Part shown: piece after piece, positions 1 through 7,420 of the stretch
How the letters are laid out: every line of letters starts with the position of its first letter
Position numbering within the stretch: position 1 is the stretch's first letter
From: JAQBGV01 sp032128395
Lineage (GTDB): Bacteria > Planctomycetota > UBA8108 > UBA1146
Assembly: GCA_032128395.1 (NCBI GenBank)
Contig: JAQBGV010000144.1
Span: forward strand, 1 to 28,364
DNA: 28,364 bases
Reading direction: 5' to 3'
The notes under the pieces: model-generated
Database searches by the model: none
What the model was told of the DNA's origin: nothing
What the model saw: the letters and a program-made list of their open reading frames with translations, nothing else
Position numbers and translations under genes: made by a program

Positions 1-885
1 ACGGTTCTCATCCAGGGAGAGACCGGCACCGGCAAGGACCTCCTCGCCCGCTACATCCACTACCGAAGCCCTCTCGCGGACCACCCCTTCGTGCAGGTCA
101 ACTGCTCCGGGCTCCCCCGCGAGTTGATCGAGAGTGAACTCTTCGGACACGAAAAGGGTTCGTTCACCGGAGCGACCCAACGAAAACAAGGCCTCTTCGA
201 GGTCGCGAGCGGCGGCACGATCTTCCTCGACGAAATCGGGGACATGCCGCTCGAGATGCAGACTAAGCTCCTCAATGTGCTCGAGTCGAAGCGCGCGCGC
301 CGCGTCGGTGGTACCCAGGAACGTCCCGTCGACGTGCGGATCATCGCGGCGACCAACCGCAAGCTCGAAGATGCGGTCCGCGACAGAGAATTCCGTTCAG
401 ACCTCTACTACCGACTCAAGGTGGTCCACATCGAGCTCCCGGCTCTGCGCGAGCGGCTGGGAGACATCGCACTCCTCATCGAGCACTTCCTGGCGGAATT
501 CCGCCGCAAGTACAAGAAGCCCGACCTCGAGGTCGGGAGCGACGCTCTGCAGGAGTTCACACGATACGACTGGCCCGGAAACATCCGCGAGCTCGCGCAC
601 ACTCTCGAGCGCGTCGTGCTCGTCTCCGATGGGACCGTCCTGGGTCCTGCGGGCCTCACCCCGAGGTCCGCTCCTCTGGGAAGTCTGGATGGCGCCGCCA
701 CCCCCGGGGAGCTCCGCTTCGACTTCGACACCGGGGAGTGCACTCTTCAGGGAGTCGAGAAGCGGCTGATCGAGCAAGCTCTCGAGCACGCTCGCGGGAA
801 TGTCTCCGAGGTGGCACGCCTCCTCGGTCTCACCCGTGGGGCCCTCCGTCACCGCATGGAAAAGTGGGGCATCTCCCAGCCCTGA
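1..885 (+). CDS. Sigma-54-dependent transcriptional activator (enhancer-binding protein), 3' part
   Basis: The gene is cut by the left window edge; 294 codons and the TGA stop at 883-885 remain. It encodes the AAA+ ATPase that remodels sigma-54 RNA polymerase. Visible motifs, numbered on the fragment, are a Walker A GETGTGKD (residues 6-13), the sigma-54 contact loop GSFTGA (53-58, a Ser variant of GAFTGA), Walker B GGTIFLDEI (71-79), the arginine-containing REFRSDLYYRL segment and a C-terminal Fis-type helix-turn-helix (about 250-290, NVSEVARLLGLTRGALRHRM). The N-terminal sensor domain (receiver, PAS, GAF or FHA) lies outside the window, so the signal is unknown. The next gene starts about 700 bp downstream, behind two sigma-54 promoter candidates. 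This makes the protein the obvious candidate regulator of the glycan operon, although that link is inferred. Confidence 0.95.
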   Translation, partial: TVLIQGETGTGKDLLARYIHYRSPLADHPFVQVNCSGLPRELIESELFGHEKGSFTGATQRKQGLFEVASGGTIFLDEIGDMPLEMQTKLLNVLESKRARRVGGTQERPVDVRIIAATNRKLEDAVRDREFRSDLYYRLKVVHIELPALRERLGDIALLIEHFLAEFRRKYKKPDLEVGSDALQEFTRYDWPGNIRELAHTLERVVLVSDGTVLGPAGLTPRSAPLGSLDGAATPGELRFDFDTGECTLQGVEKRLIEQALEHARGNVSEVARLLGLTRGALRHRMEKWGISQP

Positions 886-992
886 TCCTCCCCCTCCGCG
901 TTCCTTCCTTCATCGCCGGTTTTTTCTGGCTACCCTCCGCCAATCGCTTCGCTCAGAATCCCGACATCCGCGCCGCGGCGCTCTTCATCGAG

Positions 993-1008
993 CGTGATAA
1001 TAGTCACA
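993..1008. promoter_or_regulatory. CRP/FNR-family-like operator candidate
   Basis: The sequence CGTGA-taatag-TCACA is an inverted repeat. It matches the CRP core TGTGA-N6-TCACA at nine of ten arm positions. It lies about 110 bp after the activator gene and about 200 bp upstream of the first expected sigma-54 start site. No good -35/-10 pair was found next to it. Whether this organism has a CRP/FNR-type regulator that reads it cannot be seen here. Confidence 0.3.
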
Positions 1009-1103
1009 AACGTCAGTGCATTCCTGGGAACGGCGCTCCTGAGCCAGCCTGGCGGTGGAGAGGGCCAACGGATTCCAAGGACCCTGGGTCGAGCGCGAAT
1101 CGG

Positions 1104-1113
1104 CGCCTAGGCG
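1104..1113. promoter_or_regulatory. Upstream activator site candidate 1 (CGCCTAGGCG)
   Basis: This is a perfect 10-bp palindrome containing CCTAGGC at 1106-1112. CCTAGG begins 69 bp upstream of the GG of the first -24/-12 element. The same hexamer begins exactly 69 bp upstream of the second one. That places the centre near -92 relative to the expected start sites, within the usual range for enhancer-binding protein sites. The activator gene that ends at 885 is the likely reader; this is inferred. Confidence 0.5.
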
Positions 1114-1173
1114 AGTCTTCTAAAGTATTCCATGAATATAGGTTAGAACTCTCTTCCGCTCAGCCCATCCCGA

Positions 1174-1189
1174 TGGCATTCCAGTTGCG
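1174..1189 (+). promoter_or_regulatory. Sigma-54 (-24/-12) promoter candidate P1
   Basis: TGGCATT-CCAG-TTGCG fits the sigma-54 consensus TGGCACR-N4-TTGCW. GG lies at 1175-1176 and GC at 1187-1188, with the required 10-bp spacing. The predicted start is near 1200. No reading frame follows closely; instead a terminator hairpin ends near 1284. P1 may therefore drive a small RNA, or a leader that terminates before the operon. Confidence 0.55.
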
Positions 1190-1199
1190 ATCCTCAGAT

Positions 1200-1288
1200 C
1201 GTGCCTCACTCGAGAGGCCCCGAAATAGGACACACCTCAATGGCACGGGCGATCGGGAACCCCCCCGGTCGCCCGAGCTCTTTTCTCT
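1200..1288 (+). ncRNA. Candidate sigma-54-driven small RNA (or attenuated leader)
   Basis: The unit is bounded by a good -24/-12 element with predicted start near 1200 and an intrinsic terminator at 1246-1284. The 5' part can form a hairpin GCCTC/GAGGC (1203-1207 with 1214-1218). Alternatively, it can pair over a longer range through GTGCC (1201-1205) with GGCAC (1242-1246) and GAGG (1214-1217) with CCTC (1235-1238). A mostly unpaired A-rich middle lies between these structures and the terminator, which is a common small-RNA layout. There is no convincing coding frame. I recognise no known RNA family. If it is not a separate RNA, it could be an attenuator between P1 and the operon. Confidence 0.35.
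1246..1288 (+). terminator. Intrinsic terminator-like hairpin
   Basis: A 12-bp stem pairs 1246-1257 with 1264-1275 (one U-G pair), with a six-base loop AACCCC. It is followed by the U-rich stretch CTCTTTTCTCTCC. The U-tract begins a few bases after the stem, so it is a slightly imperfect intrinsic terminator. It lies about 45-85 nt after the predicted P1 start and well upstream of P2. Confidence 0.6.
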
Positions 1289-1456
1289 CCTGCCAATCCT
1301 TTCCTACCGACGAGCCCCCAACCTGTGGCCTCACCCGGCCAAAGTGATGGCGGGCAACCACCAAGAAGGCCAGAATTCATGGCCGCGGGCCGCCGACGCG
1401 ATGGCCGTCCCCAGCCGGAATTGAAATTCTTTGAGATTGGCGCCGCGTTCTGTTTC

Positions 1457-1467
1457 CCTAGGCCTAG
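1457..1467. promoter_or_regulatory. Upstream activator site candidate 2 (CCTAGGCCTAG)
   Basis: CTAGGCCTAG at 1458-1467 is a perfect palindrome and contains the same CCTAGGC core (1457-1463) as the first site. CCTAGG starts 69 bp upstream of the GG of P2, the same offset as at P1. The intervening DNA at the two sites is otherwise unrelated, so the shared element is not explained by a simple duplication of the region. Confidence 0.5.
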
Positions 1468-1501
1468 AGCGAACTTGCGTTTAGGTCCGTCGGTCCGCGT
1501 G

Positions 1502-1519
1502 CGGCCGGGGCGGCCGGGG
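1502..1519. repeat. Perfect 9-bp tandem repeat upstream of P2
   Basis: CGGCCGGGG occurs twice head to tail, ending five bases before the -24 element of P2. It may be chance in GC-rich DNA or a protein contact site. No matching repeat lies before P1. Confidence 0.4.
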
Positions 1520-1524
1520 AGCTT

Positions 1525-1540
1525 TGGCCAAGCCTTTGCC
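1525..1540 (+). promoter_or_regulatory. Sigma-54 (-24/-12) promoter candidate P2 for the glycan operon
   Basis: TGGCCAA-GCCT-TTGCC has GG at 1526-1527 and GC at 1538-1539, separated by exactly 10 bp, with the TTGC -12 box intact. The predicted start is near 1551. This leaves an untranslated leader of about 50 nt before the GTG start at 1602. It is the best-placed promoter for the eight-gene operon that follows. Confidence 0.6.
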
Positions 1541-1601
1541 TTTCGTATGTTCGAAGTCCACGCCTCTATGAACCTCTGAAACCCTTCTGTGGAGCAGCCC
1601 G

Positions 1602-2948
1602 GTGGCCCGATCCGTGAAGTCCAAGAAGACGAAACCGCACCCGATCGAGGCGGGTCGCCCGGCGAATCGCCTCAATGGAGATCACCCTTCTGCAGACGCG
1701 CCTCCCGGAAGGACGCCACTGCGAATCGCTTTTTATAGTCACGACAGCTACGGGCTCGGACACTTGCGACGCAGCCTGCGACTCGCCCAGTCGGTGGTCG
1801 ACCATCGGATCTCGGCGGAGATGCTCCTCGTGACGGGTTCTCCGCGGGCGCACTTCTACTCCGCGCCGAGCGAGCTCCGGGTCATCTCGGTTCCCTCCGT
1901 GACGAAGAATGCGGACGGGCAGTACGTGTCGCGCCAGGAAGGCGCGCCGCTCGAGGAGACGGTCCAGATCCGGAAGAAGCAGATCCGCGAGGCGGTCCTC
2001 CAATTTCGTCCCGACCTCTTCGTCGTCGACCACTCCCCGACCGGGCTGCGGGGGGAGCTCCTTCCTCTCCTCGCCGACCTGCATCTCCGCGGTGAGACAG
2101 AGATCGCGCTCGGCCTCCGGGATGTGCTCGACGAGCCTGCCCACGTCATCGAAACGTGGCGCCGTGACGGTACCTATCGGCTGATCGAGGATCTGTACCA
2201 CCACGTGTGGGTATACGGCTGCAAGGAGGTCTTTCCGATCGACCGGCTCTACCGAATTCCCGAGCGGGCGATCCACAAAGTTCAGTACCTCGGATATCTC
2301 AACCGGGCCGCGAACGAGCCCGAAGAACCCTCCGTCAACATTGCGCAGGGATTCCCCGATCCTTCCCATCCGCACATCGTTTGCCTGGTCGGGGGTGGCG
2401 GGGACGGCTATCCGCTCGCTCGCACGTTTCTGCAGATGCTCGCGATGCGTCCCGATCTCTGGAACGGGACCCTGGTGACAGGGCCCTTCCTTTCTCGGGA
2501 GAAACGCAATCGTCTCTCTTCGCGCTACGGTCATCTGAAGAACGTACAGATGATCCGATTCACCTCCCATATCGAAGACCTGGTTCGCTCCGCCAGTCTC
2601 CTCGTCTCGATGGGGGGCTACAATGCCGTGATGGAAGCGATGGCATTCCGGAAGCCCGCGGTGATCGTGCCGAGAGTCTTCCCGCGACGTGAGCAGTGGC
2701 TCCGCGCCACCGCGTTCGAGCGACTCGGTCTTCTCCGATGCCTCGAACCGGACGATCTCCACCCCGAGTCCCTCGCGGATGCGGCCAAGGAGAGCCTGGC
2801 GGAACCACTTCCCCCTGACCTGGAGGGGGCGGGCCTGAGGCTCGACGGCTGCGAGAACTTCGCTCGGGCGGTGGAAGCTGTGTCGGAGCGAAGAACCGAG
2901 CGTCGAAAGGTCGAGCAAAATGTTCGGGGAACCCGCCTCCGCGCCTGA
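1602..2948 (+). CDS. MurG-like glycosyltransferase (COG4671-type), GT-B fold
   Basis: The 448-aa protein starts at GTG 1602, with GGAG at 1591-1594 placed seven bases upstream. It resembles the 'predicted glycosyltransferase' group related to MurG. An N-terminal IAFYSHDSYGLGHLRRSL segment (about residues 41-58) forms the acceptor-side glycine loop. The C-terminal VSMGGYNAVMEAMAFRKP (about 335-352) is the nucleotide-sugar-binding region typical of GT28-like enzymes. The first about 35 residues are charged and look disordered. It is predicted to be cytosolic or membrane-peripheral and to transfer a sugar from a nucleotide donor. Donor and acceptor cannot be told. It is the first gene of the operon behind P2 and overlaps the next gene by 29 bp. 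Confidence 0.85.
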   Translation: MARSVKSKKTKPHPIEAGRPANRLNGDHPSADAPPGRTPLRIAFYSHDSYGLGHLRRSLRLAQSVVDHRISAEMLLVTGSPRAHFYSAPSELRVISVPSVTKNADGQYVSRQEGAPLEETVQIRKKQIREAVLQFRPDLFVVDHSPTGLRGELLPLLADLHLRGETEIALGLRDVLDEPAHVIETWRRDGTYRLIEDLYHHVWVYGCKEVFPIDRLYRIPERAIHKVQYLGYLNRAANEPEEPSVNIAQGFPDPSHPHIVCLVGGGGDGYPLARTFLQMLAMRPDLWNGTLVTGPFLSREKRNRLSSRYGHLKNVQMIRFTSHIEDLVRSASLLVSMGGYNAVMEAMAFRKPAVIVPRVFPRREQWLRATAFERLGLLRCLEPDDLHPESLADAAKESLAEPLPPDLEGAGLRLDGCENFARAVEAVSERRTERRKVEQNVRGTRLRA

Positions 2949-4218
2949 GACCGCATCCAACGGCGATGGCCTGTGCGCACCACTCCGCGTCGCGTACATC
3001 CTCAAGATGTTCCCGAGGCTCTCGGAGACGTTCATCCTGAACGAGCTCCTCGAGCACGAGCGTCAGGGGGCCAGTGTCTCCGTCTTCAGCCTGATGTATC
3101 CCGTGGACGGCCGATTCCACGGACGACTCTCCCAGTTGAAGCTCACCACCGAGTACCTGTCCAAGGGGAATGGCGCGGAGTGGTGGGACAGGATTCGCGC
3201 GTACCCTCGCGAGTTCGTGGCGCCGATGTCGCGCTGGGAGGAGTGCGGGGACTTCCTCGATCGCCACGGAATCCAGAGAGGGTTCGAGCTGCTGCTGCGC
3301 GCGGTCGTGATCGCCGCCGAGGCGAAGCGTCGCGGGGTGCAGCATTTCCACGCGCACTTCGCGACGGTCGCGTCGCACGTCGCCGCGATGGCGAGCCACT
3401 TGAGCGGAATCCCCTTCTCCTTCACCGCACATGCCAAGGACATCTTCCGGACCACGGTACGCCGCGAACTCTTCAAGGAGTTGGTCGACCGGGCCTCCTT
3501 CATGATCACCGTCAGCGACTTCAATCGCCGATACATCCTCGAACACACCCCGGGCGTCGACGCCGACAAGGTGATCCGTCTCTACAACGGAATCGACCTG
3601 TCGTTCTTCGACCGCGATGCCGGGGTCGCACCGGCCGCGACCGATCGTCCGCACATCATCTCCGTCGGGAGACTGGTGCCGAAGAAGGGATTCGATCATC
3701 TGCTCCGAGCGCTGGCGATCTGCCGCGATCGCGGCCTCGACTTCACCGCGAGCATCATCGGAGACGGGGAAGAGCAGGTCGCACTCGAAGCACTCCGGGC
3801 GGAGTTGGGGCTCGTCGACCGAGTCGAGTTCACCGGAGCTCTCCCCCAGGAAGAGGTCCGTCGCCGGATGGCGGACGCCTCCCTCCTCGCTCTCGCGTGC
3901 GTCGCCGATACCGATGGAAACATGGACGCGCTCCCCACGGTCCTCCTCGAGGCGCTCGCCCTCGACCTCCCCATCGCCTGCACGACCCTGACCGGGCAAC
4001 CGGAGATCGTGGGTGATGAGGCCGGGTTGATGGCGGAGCCGGCGGATGAGCCCGGGATGGCGAGAGCGATCCTCGAGGTATGGGAGCAGATCCAGGCCGG
4101 ATCGATCGCTCCCGGGGTCGCCCGGGGGAGAGCCGAACGACTCTTCAGCCTCCAGAAGAACGCGGGCACCTTGAAGAACTACTTCGAGCGGAGCGCCGGA
4201 GGTCTGAAGATCCGATGA
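2920..4218 (+). CDS. GT4-family glycosyltransferase (WcaL/exopolysaccharide type)
   Basis: This is a 432-aa GT-B enzyme. The N-terminal RVAYILKMFPRLSETFILNEL (about residues 23-43) is the signature of the colanic-acid WcaL-like branch of GT4. Further along are FTAHAKDIF (about 168-176), ISVGRLVPKKGFDHLLRAL (about 247-265) and the donor-site segment NMDALPTVLLEALALDLP (about 334-351). There the usual E-x7-E reads D-x7-E. The ATG at 2920 lies inside the end of the previous gene; no later in-frame start precedes the conserved core, so this start is preferred. It ends in an ATGA overlap with the next glycosyltransferase. The role is sugar addition to an envelope or exported glycan, with specificity unknown. 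Confidence 0.9.
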   Translation: MFGEPASAPETASNGDGLCAPLRVAYILKMFPRLSETFILNELLEHERQGASVSVFSLMYPVDGRFHGRLSQLKLTTEYLSKGNGAEWWDRIRAYPREFVAPMSRWEECGDFLDRHGIQRGFELLLRAVVIAAEAKRRGVQHFHAHFATVASHVAAMASHLSGIPFSFTAHAKDIFRTTVRRELFKELVDRASFMITVSDFNRRYILEHTPGVDADKVIRLYNGIDLSFFDRDAGVAPAATDRPHIISVGRLVPKKGFDHLLRALAICRDRGLDFTASIIGDGEEQVALEALRAELGLVDRVEFTGALPQEEVRRRMADASLLALACVADTDGNMDALPTVLLEALALDLPIACTTLTGQPEIVGDEAGLMAEPADEPGMARAILEVWEQIQAGSIAPGVARGRAERLFSLQKNAGTLKNYFERSAGGLKIR

Positions 4219-5375
4219 AGCGTTTCGCATACATCTGTGCCGACCCGGGGATTCCCGTCCCTGGCAGCAAGGGAGCCTCGATCCACGTGGCGAGCGTCTG
4301 TCGTGCGCTCGGCCAACTGGGTCTCGGGGGCGAAATCTTCACGGTGCGGCCAGAGGCGGAGATGCTCGAAGGCTGCCCGGTGCGGAGGATCGAGATCCCT
4401 GCGCGTCGGAAACGAAAGTCGGTTGAGGATCGCGAGACTCGGCTCTTCCTCGCGAGCTTGAACACCTCCATCGCACCGAGCGAGCACCCGGATTTCGTGT
4501 ACGAGCGATACACCCTCTGGCACGCCGGTGGACTCGCCCACGCCCGTGATCTCGACGTACCTTTCATCCTCGAAGTGAACAGCCCCCTCCCCGAGGAGGC
4601 GAAGAAGTTTCGCGGCCTCGCGAACGAGCCACTCGCCGAAGGGCTCGCTCAGCTCCTCCTGCGGGACGCGGATGGTATCGTCTGCGTCTCCGAAGAAGTG
4701 GCTCGGTGGGTCGAGCGCCTGCGCGGACACGATGGCGGGGTCTGGGTGATCCCCAACGGCGTCGATGATGAGCTCTTCTCGCCGAACGGGCGAACGCGTC
4801 CCGTCGGACTTCCCGGGGCCGAAATTCCACTCATCGCCTTCGCCGGCTCGTTTCGTCCGTGGCACGGGATCGACGACATGCTGGTCGCCTTCAAGCTACT
4901 CTGCGATCAGAGTCGCTCGGCGCCGCACCTCTTGTGCGTCGGCGATGGACCGCTCCGAGGGGAGTTCGAGGAGAAGGCCGCCCGCTGGGGACTCTCCGAA
5001 CGCGTCCACGTGACGGGTTTCGTCCCCCACCAAGAGGTGCCGGGGTGGCTAAAGGGAGCGGATCTCGCGATCGCCCCGTATCCGCACCTCGAGAATTTCT
5101 ACTTCTCGCCGCTCAAGCTCTACGAATTCCTCGCGCTCGGCCTACCGATCGTCGCGACCGACGTCGGCCAGATCCGAGACGTGATCCCCAACGGAGAGCG
5201 CGGACTCCTCTGCCCTCCGGGTGAACCCGAGTTGCTCGCCCGCGCGATGGCGGGCCTCCTCGACGACCGGGTTCGATCGCGCGCCCTCGGGGACGCGGGG
5301 CGCGCCTGGGTTCTCGAACACGCGACCTGGCGACGCCGCGTCGCGGACATCCTGCAGCGGATCGACTCGTTGTGA
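4215..5375 (+). CDS. GT4-family glycosyltransferase
   Basis: The 386-aa protein starts at the ATG of an ATGA overlap (4215-4218). The frame is open further upstream, but conserved sequence begins here with AYICADPGIPVPGSKGASIH, which is typical of a GT4 N-terminal domain. Other landmarks are YERYTLWHAGG, VSEEVARWVERL, VIPNGVDDELFSP, IAFAGSFRPWHGIDDM and the donor-site segment FYFSPLKLYEFLALGLP, where the first acid of E-x7-E is missing, as in a known GT4 subgroup. It is the third glycosyltransferase in a row, so the product carries at least two or three different linkages. It ends in a GTGA overlap with the exporter gene, suggesting coupled translation. Confidence 0.9.
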   Translation: MKRFAYICADPGIPVPGSKGASIHVASVCRALGQLGLGGEIFTVRPEAEMLEGCPVRRIEIPARRKRKSVEDRETRLFLASLNTSIAPSEHPDFVYERYTLWHAGGLAHARDLDVPFILEVNSPLPEEAKKFRGLANEPLAEGLAQLLLRDADGIVCVSEEVARWVERLRGHDGGVWVIPNGVDDELFSPNGRTRPVGLPGAEIPLIAFAGSFRPWHGIDDMLVAFKLLCDQSRSAPHLLCVGDGPLRGEFEEKAARWGLSERVHVTGFVPHQEVPGWLKGADLAIAPYPHLENFYFSPLKLYEFLALGLPIVATDVGQIRDVIPNGERGLLCPPGEPELLARAMAGLLDDRVRSRALGDAGRAWVLEHATWRRRVADILQRIDSL

Positions 5376-7420
5376 TTCGATTCTTCCGCCAGATTCGACG
5401 GCGACTCGCACAGCTCCGCGTGCTCCGGGGTCAGTTCGGAGACCTCGTCGCAAAGGAGCGGAAGCTCCTGTCGCTCGGCGCACTCGCACTCGCGGGCGAA
5501 GTGATTTGCCAGTTGCTCGTCCCGATTCCAATGCGATACATCGTCGATGGATTGCTCGTGCCGAGCGGGAAGCTCCGGTTTGTCCCCGAGAGCTTCGCCG
5601 AGAGTGCGACTCATTCCGACCAGATGGTGTTCCTCGGCATCGTCTGCGCGGCCGTGCTGATCAACGCGGGGCTGCTCGGCTTCTTCGCATATCTCCGCAC
5701 GGTCTGGACCGCCACCGCCGGGCAACGTATTGTGATGAAGCTGCGCAAGCAGCTCTATTCCCACATGCACTCGCTCTCTCTGCGCTTCCACCACGGCAAC
5801 CGACTGGGCGACCTGCTCGTCCGGATCACCGGCGACATTCCGATGCTGCGGGACATCCTCTCCGGAGCCCTGATCGACATGATCGGCCAGCTGTCGATGG
5901 TGGCAGTAATGCTCGGGATGCTGGCGTATCTCGATGTTCGTCTCGCTCTGATCTCGGTGACCGTTCTGATCGTGACCAGCCTGCTCTCGGCGATTTTTTC
6001 GCGGCGCATCATCAAGGTGGTGAAGAAGCAACGCGAGCAAGAGGGGATCCTCGCCTACAGGGCGACTGAAACTCTCTCCGCGCTGACCTTGGTCAAGTCG
6101 CTGGGGCGCGAAGATCAGGTGGTCCGTCAATTTGCCCGCCAGAACCGAAATTCGATGCGAAAGGGCCTCAAGGGAACGCGGCTCCAGGCGAGCCTCGGTC
6201 GCTGGGTCGAGCTCGTGTTCGCCGCGGGACTCGCGGTCGTCCTCTTGTTCGGGGTGATCCGCGTACTAGACGGCGGGATGAGCGCAGGAATTCTGATCCA
6301 GTTCCTCTCCTACGTGAAGTACCTCAACAAGCCACTGAGACGCGCCGCGCGCGTCGCGGGACAGATCGGCAAGGCTGCGGCTTGCGGTGGCCGGATCATG
6401 GAAGTCCTGAACATCGAGCCGGAGGAGGTCGACAGCGAAGCTGCGGTCCCGGCACCTCCCCTCCGGGGCGAGATCGAGTACCGGGGCGTTTCCTTCCACT
6501 ACGACAGTTCGATCAATCTGTCCGATCGTCCTTCGAGTGAGGACCCCGATGATGATGAAGATGAGGACGATCGATCGATCGAAGTGCCCTTGCCCCACGA
6601 TGATGCGATCTCGGTCGACTTCTCGATCGGCGGGATGGAGAAGGACGACGAGGACGAGCGGGACGAAGCGGAATCTCGACTCTCGGAGGTCTCCAGCGGA
6701 GCCACCGAAGAGGTGGTCTCCGTGCGTCGTCCCGCCCTCGATGGAATCGATTTTCGAATCGAAGCGGGATCGGTGGTCGGATTCGTCGGCCGAAACGGCG
6801 CCGGGAAGTCCACGGTGATGAATCTGCTGCTCCGACTGTACGAACCGTCCGAGGGGGAGATCCTCTTCGACGGGACGCCGGCGAAGCAGTTCACCATTCG
6901 AAGCCTCCGCGACCAGATCAGCATCGCACTGCAGGGGACGTACCTCTTCGGGAGCACGATCCGAGAGAACCTCCTCTTCAATGCTCCGGACGCAACCGAT
7001 AACGAGATCGATGCGGCGATCGCCCTCGTCGGTGCCGAATTCCTCGACGAACTCCCCCAGGGGCGGGAGACCGAACTCGCCGAGGGGGGGAGGAATCTCT
7101 CCGGCGGACAGCGTCGCAAGCTCGCCCTCACCGGTGCCCTGCTCCGGAAGACTCCGATTCTGGTTCTCGATGAGCCCACCTCATCGATCGACCTCGCATC
7201 GCGGGACGACCTACTCACGAGCCTCCCGAAGGCGATCGAAGGGAGGACGACCCTGCTGATCACCCACGATCCCGCCCTCCTGCGCGATGTCGAGCGGGTG
7301 ATCTACCTCGAGGACGGTCGGATCGTCGCCGATGGCCCCCATGAACGACACCAGGCGACGCTGCCGAGCTACCGCGCACTCTTCCCGCAGACCGCCGAAG
7401 GAGAGGGCGCGATCCGATGA
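5372..7420 (+). CDS. ABC exporter, fused TMD-NBD (MsbA-like), with acidic insertion
   Basis: The 682-aa protein starts at GTG in a GTGA overlap. The N-terminal half (about residues 25-310) carries the hydrophobic segments of a type IV exporter fold. The ATPase half has Walker A GRNGAGKST (about 472-480), a Q-loop (ALQGTYLFGSTIREN), the signature LSGGQ (about 576), Walker B ILVLDEPTSSID (about 597) and a switch His in LLITHD (about 631). It probably flips a lipid-linked or glycolipid substrate across the inner membrane as a homodimer. Oddly, about 75 residues rich in Asp/Glu are inserted at the start of the ATPase domain (about 377-452), between FHYDSS, which supplies the A-loop Tyr, and ALDGIDF. 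This makes the protein about 80 residues longer than a usual MsbA-type exporter. It sits between the sugar-transfer genes and the outer-membrane genes. Confidence 0.93.
   Translation: MIRFFRQIRRRLAQLRVLRGQFGDLVAKERKLLSLGALALAGEVICQLLVPIPMRYIVDGLLVPSGKLRFVPESFAESATHSDQMVFLGIVCAAVLINAGLLGFFAYLRTVWTATAGQRIVMKLRKQLYSHMHSLSLRFHHGNRLGDLLVRITGDIPMLRDILSGALIDMIGQLSMVAVMLGMLAYLDVRLALISVTVLIVTSLLSAIFSRRIIKVVKKQREQEGILAYRATETLSALTLVKSLGREDQVVRQFARQNRNSMRKGLKGTRLQASLGRWVELVFAAGLAVVLLFGVIRVLDGGMSAGILIQFLSYVKYLNKPLRRAARVAGQIGKAAACGGRIMEVLNIEPEEVDSEAAVPAPPLRGEIEYRGVSFHYDSSINLSDRPSSEDPDDDEDEDDRSIEVPLPHDDAISVDFSIGGMEKDDEDERDEAESRLSEVSSGATEEVVSVRRPALDGIDFRIEAGSVVGFVGRNGAGKSTVMNLLLRLYEPSEGEILFDGTPAKQFTIRSLRDQISIALQGTYLFGSTIRENLLFNAPDATDNEIDAAIALVGAEFLDELPQGRETELAEGGRNLSGGQRRKLALTGALLRKTPILVLDEPTSSIDLASRDDLLTSLPKAIEGRTTLLITHDPALLRDVERVIYLEDGRIVADGPHERHQATLPSYRALFPQTAEGEGAIR
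6535..6705 (+). repeat. Acidic, repeat-rich insertion within the ABC ATPase domain
   Basis: The stretch codes for long Asp/Glu runs (for example DPDDDEDEDD and EKDDEDERDEAE). It contains simple repeats at DNA level, a GAT run near 6547-6557 and a GATC run near 6568-6581. It is in frame and bounded by normal ATPase sequence on both sides. Slippage expansion is a plausible origin. Confidence 0.7.

Larger units (their letters stand above)
886..1601. other. 716-bp non-coding regulatory gap
   Basis: No credible gene is present. Open frames here are Arg/Pro/Ser-rich, lack family features and have no ribosome-binding site. The gap is locally more AT-rich (for example 1115-1146) than its surroundings. 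From left to right it holds a CRP-like inverted repeat, a CCTAGG palindrome, a -24/-12 promoter candidate, a terminator hairpin, a second CCTAGG palindrome, a 9-bp tandem repeat and a second -24/-12 candidate. These are listed separately. I saw nothing further in 1291-1415. Confidence 0.7.

Noticed and set aside
970..981. 12-bp perfect palindrome GCGCCGCGGCGC
   Set aside because: It consists only of G and C in a GC-rich region, has no partner copy and no fixed relation to a promoter.
1241..1257. TGGCACGGGCGATCGG as a third sigma-54 promoter
   Set aside because: The -24 half is perfect, but no GC lies 10 bp after the GG. The sequence is better explained as the left arm of the terminator.
738..1424. 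A 228-codon + strand open frame across the activator's end and the regulatory gap
   Set aside because: It overlaps the activator out of frame, is rich in Arg/Pro/Ser, has no recognisable domain and no ribosome-binding site. It crosses the terminator and promoter elements.
1325..1579. An 84-codon + strand open frame before the first glycosyltransferase
   Set aside because: No ribosome-binding site, no family features, and it runs through the second activator site and P2.
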